From assembly GCA_015068975.1 (NCBI GenBank), contig SVJM01000001.1:113205-177204 (forward strand): 64,000 nt of DNA, read 5' to 3'. Shown piece after piece: positions 53,220-63,271 of this stretch. The notes below the pieces were generated by a model. The model ran no database searches. It saw nothing but the letters and a program-made list of their open reading frames with translations, and was not told the DNA's origin. This stretch comes from Oscillospiraceae bacterium. Lineage in GTDB: Bacteria; Bacillota; Clostridia; UMGS1810. The position numbers and the translations under genes were made by a program. Every line of letters starts with the position of its first letter. The stretch's first letter is position 1.

Positions 53220-54152
53220 TTATTTAAGTTTTACCATTTCAGGGATATCAAATTGTGTACCTTCTACTTCCTCTTTTGACGGGATTGATGTGGAAGCACC
53301 CTTCTTTCCTATTACTATAGTGGATATCTTTGTTGCATTGGTTATGCAATCAAAAAGCTCACATCCTTCTGTATACTTGGAAGAAAAACCTCCTATAAAG
53401 CTATCCCCTGCGGCAGTTGTGTCTACTACATTGGTCTTAACCGGTGGCTGAAGGTATATTTCATCCCCTTTGTTAAACACACTTCCCTTTGAGCCAAGTG
53501 TGATGACTACTTGTCCGATACCCATAGCCTTTATCTCACATATAGCTTTTATATAGTCAGCTTCACATTCAAGCTCATATCCCAGAAGCTCTGCCGCTTC
53601 GTGTCTGTTTGGCACAAATATATCAACGTACTTAAGAAGCTCTTGGGGGATCTTCTGCATAGGCGCGGGGTTTAAAAGCACCTTTGCATTGTGCTTTTTT
53701 GCAAGTTTTGCTGCATATATGTTTGTTTCTTCAGGGATTTCGAACTGAAGGATAACAATATCGGCATTTCTGAACTTTTCTTCTTCTTTGTCAAGGATTT
53801 CAGGTGACAAAAGACCATTTGCACCTTTTTCGAGTATGATAAAATTATTTCCGTCACAGACAGTAATCTGTGCCACACCGCTTGAGCCTTCTACAGTGTG
53901 AATACCTGAGATTTCAACACCGGATTCTGTGAGGTTGTCTTTTAATGTAGATGCATATACATCATCACCAACGCATCCTATCATTGATACATCCAGTCCC
54001 AGTCGTGCTATGGCACATGCCTGATTTGCACCCTTTCCTCCGCATACTGTCATAAACCCCAGACCGTTTATTGTTTCGCCAAGCTTAGGGATATATGGAG
54101 TATTCATAACCATATCCATGTTTATACTGCCAACTACAAGTATATTTTTCAT
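53220..54152 (-). CDS. rbsK: Ribokinase
   Basis: A 310-residue PfkB-family sugar kinase that makes ribose-5-phosphate. N-terminal signatures are 'VVGSINMDMVMNTPYIPKLGETINGLGF' and 'GGKGANQACAIARLG'; the C-terminal anion hole and catalytic Asp are in 'VDTTAAGDSFIGGFSSKY'. 'NPAPMQKIP' and 'VPNRHEAAELLG' are typical of ribokinases. There is no ribose transporter nearby. It is upstream of GH10 on the same strand but separated by an independent promoter. Confidence 0.92.
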   Translation of the reverse strand: MKNILVVGSINMDMVMNTPYIPKLGETINGLGFMTVCGGKGANQACAIARLGLDVSMIGCVGDDVYASTLKDNLTESGVEISGIHTVEGSSGVAQITVCDGNNFIILEKGANGLLSPEILDKEEEKFRNADIVILQFEIPEETNIYAAKLAKKHNAKVLLNPAPMQKIPQELLKYVDIFVPNRHEAAELLGYELECEADYIKAICEIKAMGIGQVVITLGSKGSVFNKGDEIYLQPPVKTNVVDTTAAGDSFIGGFSSKYTEGCELFDCITNATKISTIVIGKKGASTSIPSKEEVEGTQFDIPEMVKLK

Positions 54153-54197
54153 GTGACTGTCTCCTTTTGAGTATTAAAATATTTATTTCAAAAACTC

Positions 54198-54226
54198 TTG
54201 CATTTACCAAATCATTGTGTTATAAT
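54198..54226 (+). promoter_or_regulatory. tRNA-Glu promoter
   Basis: TTGCAT (54198-54203), a 17-nt spacer and TATAAT (54221-54226), 22 bases before the tRNA. Confidence 0.75.
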
Positions 54227-54248
54227 ATCCAACGTACAAAATGAATAC

Positions 54249-54323
54249 GGCCCGTTGGTCAAGCGGTTAAGACGGAGCCCTCTCAAGGCTCAATCACGAG
54301 TTCGATTCTCGTACGGGTCACCA
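54249..54323 (+). tRNA. tRNA-Glu (CTC)
   Basis: A full cloverleaf. The acceptor GGCCCGT pairs with ACGGGTC, the anticodon stem GAGCC/GGCTC holds the loop CTCTCAA with anticodon CTC, and the T arm is CGAG-TTCGATT-CTCG. CCA is encoded. Confidence 0.92.
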
Positions 54324-54324
54324 G

Positions 54325-54355
54325 AAAAAAGCATCGACTTTGTCGGTGCTTTTTT
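54325..54355 (+). terminator. tRNA-Glu terminator
   Basis: AAAAAAGCATCGAC pairs with GTCGGTGCTTTTTT. Hairpin array 2 follows at once. Confidence 0.85.
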
Positions 54356-54356
54356 C

Positions 54357-54534
54357 ATCGATATAAATCTCTTGCGAGATTTTCGATATGCCACAAGTGG
54401 CACGATATGTGCTGACGCACTCGATATGTTGCCTTGCGGCAACGAGATTTATATCATATCGAGTTTGAGCCAAGCGAAAACATATCGATTTTGTGAAACA
54501 AAAATATCGTGCAGACAGAGTCTGCATATCGCTG
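54357..54534. repeat. Hairpin-array element 2 (CGATATG linkers)
   Basis: The outer stem is GATATAAATCTC (54360-54371) with GAGATTTATATC (54444-54455). Three direct CGATATG (54384, 54403, 54422) and four inverted CATATCG-type linkers (54455, 54481, 54503, 54525) have the same spacing as element 1. The mini-hairpin sequences between them differ from element 1 in most positions (for example TTGCC-TTG-CGGCAA and TGCAGAC-AGAG-TCTGCA). Confidence 0.85.
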
Positions 54535-54544
54535 AATACACAAA

Positions 54545-55552
54545 TTACACAATCCCCGTCTTAATAAGTATCTTAAGCTGATTAAGTGCCTTGGCTGTAC
54601 CCATTACTGTAGACAGCTCAGGCTCCTGGGATTTGGTTACCTTAAGTCCTGTTTCATATACTATAAGCTCACCAAGACCTTTGAGATTTGCACCGCCACC
54701 GTCAAGGATTATGCCGTTTTGTCTGATATCCTGCATAAGCTCAGGTGGAGTATCCGATATAAGGTCTTTTATCATATTTATTATTTCATCCACTGATTCC
54801 TTGAACAAATCCTTCATTTCTTCACCGGTGATTGTCTCCTTTGAGGGGAGAGCAGTGTGAAGACTTCTGCCTGAAATTTCAGCAGACATTTCCGACTCAA
54901 GACTAAACACATTTCCCACTTCCATTTTTGCCTTTTCGGCAGTGTTTTTGCCTATGAGGAGTCCATGTTTTTCTTTTACATATTTCATGATCTTAAAATC
55001 AAGATCATCTGTGCCGGTTTTTATGGTAGAAAATACAGGAGTAGTGCCCAGTGTTACCACAGCGGCTTCACATATACCTGCTCCGATTGTAACTATCATC
55101 CATGCAGATGGATTTGATACGTTGATCCCGTTTCCGATAGCTACGGCAACGGGTTTTTTTATGATATAAGCCTTTCTTGCACCGGCATGTAGTACCATGT
55201 CAATAAGGCATCTTTTTTCTATTTCTGTATGTGTGCAGGGGATACTGAGCATTACTACAGAGCCCTTGATTGTGCCGAAGCCTATGGAGTCCAGTATATG
55301 CTTCATAAGAAGTCGTGCGGCTTCGATATTTTCTATAGTCCCGTTTTTTACAGGTTGAATTATGGTGATTTTGTCATTCACCTTACCAATCATATTTTTT
55401 GCTCTGGTTCCTATTGCCACAACCTTGCCTGTCTCTTTGCTCAAGGCGATGCATGATGGTTGGTTGTATGTGACACCCTTGCCCTTAATATGTACTTGTG
55501 TTGTGCTTGTGCCGAAATCAATGGCGATATCGTAGGATCTGATAAGTGACAT
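54545..55552 (-). CDS. MreB/Mbl-like actin homologue
   Basis: A 335-residue actin-fold ATPase. Phosphate-1 reads 'IAIDFGTSTTQVHIKGKG', where MreB usually has 'DLGTANTLVYVKGKG', followed by 'NQPSCIALSKETGKVVAIGTRAKNMIGK', 'VSIPCT', 'IVTIGAGICEAAVV' and a C-terminal 'IILDGGGANLKGLGELI'. MreB-type filaments guide wall synthesis. The replaced residues suggest a divergent Mbl-like paralogue. The ATG at 55552 follows GGGAGG. No mreC or mreD is nearby, so it may serve a separate role. Confidence 0.82.
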   Translation of the reverse strand: MSLIRSYDIAIDFGTSTTQVHIKGKGVTYNQPSCIALSKETGKVVAIGTRAKNMIGKVNDKITIIQPVKNGTIENIEAARLLMKHILDSIGFGTIKGSVVMLSIPCTHTEIEKRCLIDMVLHAGARKAYIIKKPVAVAIGNGINVSNPSAWMIVTIGAGICEAAVVTLGTTPVFSTIKTGTDDLDFKIMKYVKEKHGLLIGKNTAEKAKMEVGNVFSLESEMSAEISGRSLHTALPSKETITGEEMKDLFKESVDEIINMIKDLISDTPPELMQDIRQNGIILDGGGANLKGLGELIVYETGLKVTKSQEPELSTVMGTAKALNQLKILIKTGIV

Positions 55553-55724
55553 AAACACACCTCCCTGTTTTTTTGTATAGGATTATTATATAAATTTTTG
55601 AAGCCAAAATCAAGTCTTTTGCCATATCTTTGTAGTGCAAAATGTCACAAAGTAACATATTTTGACACAATACATAAAATATTAATAGAAAAATGCTAAC
55701 AAAATACGAAAGGAAGTAAAATGA

Positions 55725-55979
55725 ATGTATGTTTTTGTTTTTGCGTCGCTTACCACTGCAAACAGGGTAAGATTTCTTATAAAGAACAAACTGGGTCTGT
55801 CCTTTGACATAAATAAGGTTTCTGCCTCAAAAATAATCCCCGGCTGCAGCTATGGTCTTTTTGTAAACAAAGAGAATAAAGACAAGGTTTGGGAGTTTAT
55901 AAAGGGACTAGATGTAAATCTTATAGGCTTGTTTGAAGAATCTATTATAAAAGGAGGCAATAAGGATGGTGTATCTTGA
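55725..55979 (+). CDS. DUF3343 protein
   Basis: An 84-residue protein of the DUF3343 (putative selenium/sulfur carrier-like) family: 'FVFASLTTANRVRFLIKNKLG...ASKIIPGCSYGLFV'. AAGGAAG precedes the ATG by about eight bases. The stop overlaps the start of the cysteine desulfurase gene by 14 bases, so translation is coupled. The pairing supports a role in sulfur or selenium delivery, but no Cys-based transfer site other than the single Cys in 'PGCSYG' is visible. Confidence 0.88.
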   Translation: MYVFVFASLTTANRVRFLIKNKLGLSFDINKVSASKIIPGCSYGLFVNKENKDKVWEFIKGLDVNLIGLFEESIIKGGNKDGVS

Positions 55980-57102
55980 TAACTCTGCCACCACATTAAA
56001 AAAGCCCATTGATGTGTACAAAGCAGTAAACGACTGTATGCTGAACTTCGGTGCAAATCCCGGAAGGGCATCTCACAAAATGGCAAGACTTCTTCAGGAG
56101 AAGGTATATGAAGTGAGAGAGGAAATAAGTTCTTTTTTTAATATCTCTGATCCCGGACGTCTCATATTTACCTTCAATGCAACAGATGCCATTTCTACAG
56201 CTATTCTTGGTTATTTATCAGAAGGTGATCACGTAGTTACCACACCAATGGAGCATAATTCTGTGTATCGTCCGCTGAATTATATGAAGGATAAGGGCAT
56301 AGATTATACTGTGTGCAATGCAGATGTGTATGGTCGTGTAAGGTGGGAGGATATAGAGAAGTGTATCCGTCCCGACACCTCCCTTTGTATAGTTATTCAT
56401 GCATCTAATGTATGCGGCACAATAAACGATATAAGAGAAATAGGCAAAAACTTAAAGAAACGTAATATCACCTTTATGGTGGATGCATCACAGAGTGCGG
56501 GGGTTATTCCGATAGATGTGGAAAAGGACTTTGTGGATATACTTGCTTTTTCGGGACACAAGGCACTTATGGGGCCACAGGGTACAGGAGGTCTTTATGT
56601 AAAAGAGGGTATAGATATCCGTCCTCTTCGCTTAGGTGGTACGGGCAGCTATTCTCTGGATATGTTTCAGCCTGAGGAATACCCGGACCGCCTTGAATCA
56701 GGCACCCTTAACGGTTGGGGGATATTGGGTCTCGGAGAGGGAGTAAGGTTTATAAAGAAAAGAGGTATCCACAGTATACTGTCTTACGAAAAGGAGCTTT
56801 GTGCAAAACTTCTTTCAAATCTATCTGTTATAAAAAATGTAAATATAGCGGGATATATGAGCACAACCTGTCGTTTGGGTGTGATATCATTTACTTCGCC
56901 AAAAATGCTTCCCGAAGAAATCGCATCTGTTCTTGACAATGAGTATTATGTTGCAGTAAGAGCAGGCTATCACTGTGCCCCTTTAAGCCACAGGATTCTC
57001 GGCACATATGATACAGGTACTGTAAGGATAAGTCTGGGATGCTTTAATACTGTGTCGGAAATTGATTATGTTTCAAAGGCTTTGTCGGATATTCTCGCCT
57101 GA
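55966..57102 (+). CDS. Cysteine desulfurase-like class V aminotransferase
   Basis: A 378-residue PLP enzyme. Signatures are 'YLDNSATTLKKP', 'NPGRASHKMARLLQEKV', 'HNSVYRPL', 'VDASQSAGVIPIDV' and the PLP Lys K199 in 'AFSGHKALMGPQGTGGLYV'. A Cys in 'RAGYHCAPLSHR' can act as the persulfide Cys. The group lies between SufS and other cysteine desulfurases. It would take sulfur from cysteine; DUF3343 may be the acceptor. No isc/suf scaffold gene is nearby. Confidence 0.9.
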   Translation: MVYLDNSATTLKKPIDVYKAVNDCMLNFGANPGRASHKMARLLQEKVYEVREEISSFFNISDPGRLIFTFNATDAISTAILGYLSEGDHVVTTPMEHNSVYRPLNYMKDKGIDYTVCNADVYGRVRWEDIEKCIRPDTSLCIVIHASNVCGTINDIREIGKNLKKRNITFMVDASQSAGVIPIDVEKDFVDILAFSGHKALMGPQGTGGLYVKEGIDIRPLRLGGTGSYSLDMFQPEEYPDRLESGTLNGWGILGLGEGVRFIKKRGIHSILSYEKELCAKLLSNLSVIKNVNIAGYMSTTCRLGVISFTSPKMLPEEIASVLDNEYYVAVRAGYHCAPLSHRILGTYDTGTVRISLGCFNTVSEIDYVSKALSDILA

Positions 57103-57128
57103 TAAGTAAGCAATCACATAAAAAATGT

Positions 57129-57157
57129 TTGCAAATATAAGTAATGTGTAGTATACT
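57129..57157 (+). promoter_or_regulatory. cdaA promoter
   Basis: TTGCAA (57129-57134), a 17-nt spacer and TATACT (57152-57157). Confidence 0.65.
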
Positions 57158-57189
57158 TAATAAGTAAAAATATACAGGAGGAAAAACCA

Positions 57190-58026
57190 GTGGTAGATTT
57201 TTTTGCAGTTTTTCTCAGAAATTTGCAGACAATAGGACTTGCAGATATTCTTGATATCCTTATTGTAACCATTCTTGTATTCAGTGTTATAAAGTTTGTA
57301 CGGGAGACCAGAGCGGTAAATCTTATAAAAGGACTTGCGTTTCTGGTGGTGATAATGTACATTTCCGGATGGCTCAAATTAAACTCAGTAAATTTCATCC
57401 TTGCAAAGACTCTGGAAGTGGGACTTATTGCTATTATAATTGTATTTCAGCCTGAGCTGAGACGTGCTCTTGAAAAGATGGGAAACAGTTCTATCTCCAG
57501 GATTATTTACGACTCAGATACAGATTGTACGCCTTATTCTGATGCAGTCAGTGAGGCAAGTAAAAATCTTTCTGCAACAAAGACAGGTGCACTCATAGTC
57601 ATAGAAAAAGAAGTGAAGCTTTCTGCAGCAATTGATTCAGGCATAGAAATGAATGCAGAGATTACCAGAGAACTTCTGGAAAATATCTTTGTACCAAAGT
57701 CTCCTCTTCATGATGGTGCAGTGATAATAAGCGAAGGAAAGATAAGGTCAGCGGCGTCTGTTTTGCCTCTTTCTACCACTACGGAGATTTCGTCCAAGTA
57801 TGGCACAAGGCACAGAGCTGCTATAGGTATATCGGAAATATCCGATTGTATCGCAGTGGTTGTTTCGGAAGAGACGGGTAAGATTTCTGTGGCAAAAGAA
57901 GGGGCTCTTAAATCAAATCTCACACCTGAAGAGCTCAAGGCGATCCTTGTAGAAAACGAGGTTGACAAAGAAGAAGAAAAGTCAACCAAGGACAAACTGT
58001 TAGATTGGCTGGTGAAAAAAAGATGA
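57190..58026 (+). CDS. cdaA: Diadenylate cyclase CdaA
   Basis: A 278-residue membrane enzyme that makes cyclic di-AMP from two ATP. Three N-terminal membrane helices (about 15-95) precede the DAC domain, whose active motifs are 'DGAVIIS' (after 'SPLHD') and 'GTRHRAAIG'. The GTG start at 57190 follows AGGAGG by seven bases. c-di-AMP controls potassium and turgor in Firmicutes. Its stop overlaps the cdaR start (ATGA), and glmM follows, the conserved operon. Confidence 0.96.
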   Translation: MVDFFAVFLRNLQTIGLADILDILIVTILVFSVIKFVRETRAVNLIKGLAFLVVIMYISGWLKLNSVNFILAKTLEVGLIAIIIVFQPELRRALEKMGNSSISRIIYDSDTDCTPYSDAVSEASKNLSATKTGALIVIEKEVKLSAAIDSGIEMNAEITRELLENIFVPKSPLHDGAVIISEGKIRSAASVLPLSTTTEISSKYGTRHRAAIGISEISDCIAVVVSEETGKISVAKEGALKSNLTPEELKAILVENEVDKEEEKSTKDKLLDWLVKKR

Positions 58027-58994
58027 ACGAAGTAGTAAGAAAAAACTGGTTTTTGCTTTTGATTTCACTGCTTGTATCAATAGTTATATGGATATATGTA
58101 TCTTATGTGGTTAATCCCACTTATGTAAAAAAGATAAATGATATCCCTATTGTATACAACAACCTTTCTTCAGATTTTGAAAGCGGAAAGCTTAGAATAA
58201 TAGAATCAAACTGTGATTCCGTTTCTGTAGAGATAAAAGGTGACAGAAATGACGTAGCATCTATCAAAAAGGATGATATCGTTGCCAATGTGGATATGAT
58301 CAGTGTGACCAAGTCGGGTAACTATTCATTGCAGATAGCAGTGAACTTTGGCGAAGACGGAGTATCTGTTTTGCAAAAGACTCCCCAGAGATGTATAATT
58401 GTAGTTGATGATGTGGTAGTGGAAGAAAGAGAGATAACCGTCAGAACAGAAGGAAACTTAAGTGAGGGCTTCTATATTAATGGTGATGCACAGATCACTC
58501 CTTCCAAGGTAAAAATTACCGGACCGAAAAGCTATGTAAACAAAGTAGACAGAGCAGAAGCGGTTGTGGACATTTCGGACAATGATGCGGATATTATTAC
58601 CAATGCACAGATAAATCTTGTGGATGTTACAGGAAAGGTACTTACATTTGGTGACAAAGATTCCGATCTTCCAAATGTAGGCATCGACATAAGCGAAGCC
58701 AATGTTCATTTTGCAGTTACCAACAAAAAGGAAATAGAAATTGTCCCTGATATCAAGGTGAAGCATGGAGAAAACGCAGCTGATGTGAAATGGACTGTGC
58801 TTTCGGACAAAAAGCTCACCATATGGGGACCGGCAAATGTGGTAAAAAATATAGACAAAATTTATACCGAGCCTGTAGATGTGTCGGTACTCTCCGACGG
58901 AAGTGAACTTGACCTTAAGGTGATTATACCTGAAGGAATAGAGACAGACTATGATATGCAAAGAGTAAAAATCAGATTTAATATAACAAAATAA
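58023..58994 (+). CDS. cdaR: CdaR, YbbR-domain regulator of CdaA
   Basis: A 323-residue protein with an N-terminal membrane helix ('[22 protein letters not shown]', about 8-30) and an exterior with about three to four YbbR repeats (each ending in '[22 protein letters not shown]'-like segments). CdaR binds and regulates CdaA. The start is the ATG at 58023, overlapping the cdaA stop as ATGA; an upstream in-frame TTG at 58005 is unlikely. Confidence 0.93.
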   Translation: MNEVVRKNWFLLLISLLVSIVIWIYVSYVVNPTYVKKINDIPIVYNNLSSDFESGKLRIIESNCDSVSVEIKGDRNDVASIKKDDIVANVDMISVTKSGNYSLQIAVNFGEDGVSVLQKTPQRCIIVVDDVVVEEREITVRTEGNLSEGFYINGDAQITPSKVKITGPKSYVNKVDRAEAVVDISDNDADIITNAQINLVDVTGKVLTFGDKDSDLPNVGIDISEANVHFAVTNKKEIEIVPDIKVKHGENAADVKWTVLSDKKLTIWGPANVVKNIDKIYTEPVDVSVLSDGSELDLKVIIPEGIETDYDMQRVKIRFNITK

Positions 58995-59049
58995 ATCCGA
59001 TATTTTATATGTGATATTACACAAAAGCTTTCAGAAAGGCGGAATTTAT

Positions 59050-60402
59050 ATGGGTAGATTATTTGGAACAGACGGTGTAAGAGGTATTGCAAACAAGGAG
59101 CTTACTGCGGAACTGGCGTTTAAACTGGGACAGGCAGGAGCTATCGTGCTTACAAAAGCCACCAACAGCAAACATCCTAAGATTATTGTTGGAAAAGATA
59201 CAAGAGTATCGGGAGATATGCTGGAAAGTGCACTTGTGGCAGGATTTTTGTCAGTGGGAGCCTATGCATATATTGCAGGATACATTCCTACTCCGGCAAT
59301 TGCATATCTTACAAGAGAATATGGCATGGATGCAGGTGTTGTGATTTCGGCATCTCACAATTCATTTGAGTTTAACGGAATCAAGTTTTTCTCAAACGAA
59401 GGCTACAAACTAAGTGATGACATAGAAAACGAAATCGAAGAATATATTTTAGACGGAAAAGAGCTTCCTGAACTTCCCGAAGGAGAAGGTCTCGGAAGAA
59501 TCATTACCTGTCAGACAGGATTAAGAGATTATGTGAATTTTGCAAAGAGAACAGTAGGCTGTACCTTCGAAGGTATGAAGATAGCTCTTGACTGTGCAAA
59601 CGGAGCAAGTTTTGAATCATCAAAACTTGCATTCAAAGAGCTTGGTGCACAGGTAGTTATGATAAACAATGTGCCAAATGGTGTAAATATCAACAAAGAC
59701 TGCGGTTCTACTCACATTGAGGGACTTAAGAAATTTGTTGTTGATCAGAAATGTGACCTTGGCTTTGCCTATGACGGAGATGCTGACAGAGTACTGGCTG
59801 TTGACGAAAATGGTGAGCTTGTAGACGGTGACAAAATGATGGCTATATGTGCCATTGCATTCAAGGAAGCGGGCACACTTAAAAACAATACCGTAGTAGC
59901 AACTGTTATGAGTAACCTTGGATTCTTCAAAGCTCTTGAGGCTAATGGCATAAGCTACGAAATGACAAAGGTAGGCGACAGATACGTACTTGAAAATATG
60001 CTCAAAAACGGTCATATCATCGGCGGCGAGCAGTCAGGCCATATTATCCTTACTGAGATAAACACTACCGGCGACGGACTTGTGTCCAGTCTGCAGGTAG
60101 CACAGATTGTAAAGAATACAGGAAAGAAGCTTTCTGAACTTGCAACTACAGTAAAGATACTTCCTCAGACACTTGTAAATATCAAGGTGAAGAATGAGTG
60201 CAAAAAGACTTATATGGATGATGAAGTTATCAAGAAAGCAATAGAAGATATAGAAAAAGAATTTGATTCAAAGGGAAGAGTCCTCATAAGACCGTCAGGC
60301 ACAGAGCCTCTCATCAGAATTATGATAGAAGGTGAAGATCAGGCGGTTATAGAACAAAAGGCAAAAGAACTTGCCAAGATTATGGAAGAAAGACTCTCTT
60401 AA
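59050..60402 (+). CDS. glmM: Phosphoglucosamine mutase
   Basis: A 450-residue alpha-D-phosphohexomutase that converts glucosamine-6-phosphate to glucosamine-1-phosphate for wall synthesis. It starts '[12 protein letters not shown]'. The phosphoserine is S102 in '[15 protein letters not shown]', the Mg loop is 'DGDADR', and the substrate loop is 'GGEQSGH', then '[10 protein letters not shown]'. The start after AGGCGGAA was preferred over a longer reading beginning at 59011. It closes the cdaA-cdaR-glmM operon. Confidence 0.97.
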   Translation: MGRLFGTDGVRGIANKELTAELAFKLGQAGAIVLTKATNSKHPKIIVGKDTRVSGDMLESALVAGFLSVGAYAYIAGYIPTPAIAYLTREYGMDAGVVISASHNSFEFNGIKFFSNEGYKLSDDIENEIEEYILDGKELPELPEGEGLGRIITCQTGLRDYVNFAKRTVGCTFEGMKIALDCANGASFESSKLAFKELGAQVVMINNVPNGVNINKDCGSTHIEGLKKFVVDQKCDLGFAYDGDADRVLAVDENGELVDGDKMMAICAIAFKEAGTLKNNTVVATVMSNLGFFKALEANGISYEMTKVGDRYVLENMLKNGHIIGGEQSGHIILTEINTTGDGLVSSLQVAQIVKNTGKKLSELATTVKILPQTLVNIKVKNECKKTYMDDEVIKKAIEDIEKEFDSKGRVLIRPSGTEPLIRIMIEGEDQAVIEQKAKELAKIMEERLS

Positions 60403-60440
60403 AATTATTTCATCGTAGTGAAAGGATATAAAAAGAGATT

Positions 60441-62723
60441 ATGAAGATGTGTACAGTGTGCCAGAAGAACCCTGCGGTTGTTTTTGTCACAAAGATGGAA
60501 GGAACAAACAGAATAAACGAAGGCTATTGTCTTAAGTGTGCCCTTGAGAAGGGGATCACCACCAAGGATCAGCTTGCAGAGCAGATAGGTATGACACCTG
60601 AGATGCTTGATGAGATGCTTGAGAATGGTGCTATCAACCTTGGCGGATTTGATCCGGGTGAGCTTATGGACAGTTTTCAGGAGTTTCTGCAGGGGTCAAA
60701 CCTGATGGAAATGGCAGGGGAAATGGACGATGAAGAAGATGACGATCAGACCATCGGCAAAATCCCATTAAATGACAAAAATGCAAAAAAGAATATCAAA
60801 AACGAGAAGAACAAAAGAAAATGCCTTTCAAACTTTGGTGTAAACCTTACCGACAAGGCAAAAAAAGAGCTTCTTGATAAGGTAGTGGGCAGAGAACGTG
60901 AGATAGAAAGAGCGATTCAGATACTGAACCGCCGAACCAAAAACAATCCTGTCCTTCTGGGTGCTCCCGGTGTGGGTAAGACTGCCATTGCAGAGGGAAT
61001 TGCACAAAGAATAGTGTCGGGCAAAGTCCCTGAAAGGCTTATAGATGCAGAAGTTTACCTTCTTGATATGTCTTCTGTTGTGGCAGGTACACAATACAGA
61101 GGTCAGTTTGAAAGCAGAATGAAAAACATTATCGAAGAAGCAAAAAGCGGTAATATCATTCTCGTAATAGACGAAATCCATTCAATCACAAAAGCAGGAG
61201 ATGCAGATGGTGCAATGAACGCAGGAAACATCTTAAAGCCTGCACTGTCCAAAGGAGAAATCCAGGTAATTGGAGCCACAACTCCCGATGAATACAGGAA
61301 GCATATACAGAAGGACGCTGCTTTGGAAAGACGTTTTCAGTCTGTTACTGTGGATGAGCCTTCAAGAAAGGATACACTGAGAATCCTTACAGGCATCAAA
61401 GAATATTACGAAAATTATCACAATGTAACTATCTCTGATGATGTATTAAAGGATGTAATAGACCTTTCGTGCAAATACATTGCAAACAGATTCTTGCCTG
61501 ACAAGGCTATAGATATTATTGATGAGGCTGCCTCAAAGATTAATATCGAAAATCCTTATTCAGAAAAAATCATTGCTCTTGCAAAGGAAACAAAAGAGCT
61601 TGGCTATGAAATAGAAAAGCTGGAGGAAGATACAGAAAACACCCAGTTTGAAGAAATTGCAAAGCTCAAGAGTGAAAAGTGCAAGAAAGAAACAGAAATA
61701 GATGAATTAAGAAGCCTTCAGAAGAAACAGACAGTATCCTTAAATGATGTGGCAAAGGTAATAGAGCTTTGGACATCAATACCTGTAGACAGTATCAAGC
61801 AGTCTGACAAAGAAAAGCTCTTAAATCTTGAAGCCAAGCTTCACGAGAGAGTAATCGGTCAGGATAAGGCAGTTGAGGCAGTATCAAAGGCTGTAAGAAG
61901 AAACAGAATGCTTAAACGAAGCAAAAAAAGACCTGTTTCCTTTATGTTTATAGGACCTACAGGTGTGGGTAAGACCGAGCTTGTAAAAGCTCTTGCAGAG
62001 AGTCTTTTTGATGATGAATCATCACTTATAAGACTTGATATGAGTGAATATATGGAGAAGCATGCGGTATCCAAGATCATCGGTTCTCCTCCGGGATATG
62101 TGGGATATGACGAAGCAGGGCAGCTCACAGAAAAGGTGAGAAACAAGCCTTATTCGGTAATCCTTCTTGATGAAATAGAAAAGGCGCATCATGATATATT
62201 CAATATCCTTTTGCAAATCCTTGACGACGGAAGGATAACAGACAGTCAGGGCAGACTTATAAACTTTGAAAATACAATTATTATTATGACATCTAATGCA
62301 GGTACCAGTGTCGGTGCCAACAGTATGGGCTTTAATCAGAGCACTGTATCAGGACTCAATGCAAAGATAGACACTGCTATCAAGGAGATTTTCCGCCCTG
62401 AGTTCTTGAACAGAATTGACGAGATTATAGAGTTCAGTGAGCTTACAAAGGATGAGCTTATAAAGATTGTAGACCTTATGCTCAAGGACCTTATAGAAGA
62501 GCTTGAGTATATGGGTATGAAATTTACCATCACAGAAGATGCCAAGAAAAAGATCATCGACAATTCTTACAATCCTAAGTATGGTGCAAGACCTATCAGA
62601 AGGGAAATACAGAAGTCTGTGGAAGACCCTATTACCGACGCATTATTCAGAGAGGATGATACTCACTCAAAGACAGTATCTGTCAAAGTGAAAAACGACA
62701 AGATCTCGGTAGAAATAAAATAA
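60441..62723 (+). CDS. ClpE-like AAA+ unfoldase
   Basis: A 760-residue Hsp100 protein that unfolds substrates for ClpP. It opens with a zinc-finger of the ClpE type (C4, C7, C30, C33) instead of the Clp_N double repeat. Two AAA modules carry 'GAPGVGKTA' and 'GPTGVGKTE'. There is a short coiled middle region ('[17 protein letters not shown]'), and 'NSMGFNQ' sits where the ClpP-docking loop is expected. The start is the ATG at 60441. A terminator follows. It may be under stress control, but no CtsR site is seen upstream. Confidence 0.92.
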   Translation: MKMCTVCQKNPAVVFVTKMEGTNRINEGYCLKCALEKGITTKDQLAEQIGMTPEMLDEMLENGAINLGGFDPGELMDSFQEFLQGSNLMEMAGEMDDEEDDDQTIGKIPLNDKNAKKNIKNEKNKRKCLSNFGVNLTDKAKKELLDKVVGREREIERAIQILNRRTKNNPVLLGAPGVGKTAIAEGIAQRIVSGKVPERLIDAEVYLLDMSSVVAGTQYRGQFESRMKNIIEEAKSGNIILVIDEIHSITKAGDADGAMNAGNILKPALSKGEIQVIGATTPDEYRKHIQKDAALERRFQSVTVDEPSRKDTLRILTGIKEYYENYHNVTISDDVLKDVIDLSCKYIANRFLPDKAIDIIDEAASKINIENPYSEKIIALAKETKELGYEIEKLEEDTENTQFEEIAKLKSEKCKKETEIDELRSLQKKQTVSLNDVAKVIELWTSIPVDSIKQSDKEKLLNLEAKLHERVIGQDKAVEAVSKAVRRNRMLKRSKKRPVSFMFIGPTGVGKTELVKALAESLFDDESSLIRLDMSEYMEKHAVSKIIGSPPGYVGYDEAGQLTEKVRNKPYSVILLDEIEKAHHDIFNILLQILDDGRITDSQGRLINFENTIIIMTSNAGTSVGANSMGFNQSTVSGLNAKIDTAIKEIFRPEFLNRIDEIIEFSELTKDELIKIVDLMLKDLIEELEYMGMKFTITEDAKKKIIDNSYNPKYGARPIRREIQKSVEDPITDALFREDDTHSKTVSVKVKNDKISVEIK

Positions 62724-62733
62724 GGTATAATAT

Positions 62734-62772
62734 AAAAGGAAGATGTTTATAATATAAGCGTCTTCCTTTTGA
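62734..62772 (+). terminator. Terminator after the ClpE-like gene
   Basis: AAAAGGAAGATG pairs with the CGTCTTCCTTTT arm, followed by T-rich sequence. Confidence 0.7.
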
Positions 62773-62799
62773 TATATGGTAAAATTTTTCAAAAAACTG

Positions 62800-62828
62800 T
62801 TGACAAAAGCATTTTATATTGATATAAT
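62800..62828 (+). promoter_or_regulatory. tRNA operon promoter P1
   Basis: A perfect TTGACA (62800-62805) and TATAAT (62823-62828), 17 nt apart. It is preceded by AAAAAACTG, as is P2. Confidence 0.88.
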
Positions 62829-62859
62829 AGCAAAGTCGCTTGAAAATGTAAAAAAACTG

Positions 62860-62888
62860 TTGACAAGTGAACACAAAACTGTTATAAT
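62860..62888 (+). promoter_or_regulatory. tRNA operon promoter P2
   Basis: A perfect TTGACA (62860-62865) and TATAAT (62883-62888), 17 nt apart, exactly 60 bp downstream of P1. The 16-bp AAAAAACTGTTGACAA segment is duplicated. Confidence 0.9.
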
Positions 62889-62939
62889 AATCAAGTCGTC
62901 GAAGTGAGCCGACAGGCGAGCTTTAGATGAACGATGTAT

Positions 62940-63014
62940 GCGGGTGTAGTTCAACGGCTAGAATCCCAGCCTTCCAAGCTGGTCGTGTGGGTTCGATTCC
63001 CATCACCCGCTCCA
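62940..63014 (+). tRNA. tRNA-Gly (TCC)
   Basis: The acceptor GCGGGTG/CACCCGC, anticodon stem CCAGC/GCTGG with loop CTTCCAA, T arm GTGGG-TTCGATT-CCCAT, and encoded CCA. It is the first gene in the tRNA operon. Confidence 0.95.
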
Positions 63015-63050
63015 GCATTTATTATAAATGCACGAAGCCAAATTACATAA

Positions 63051-63127
<77 letters not shown>

Positions 63128-63180
63128 TTTTGGCTTTATGTTACAGTTCAACCGCGGGTTGGCCTGGCATTAACTGTATG

Positions 63181-63257
<77 letters not shown>

Positions 63258-63271
63258 TTGTTAACTTACAT

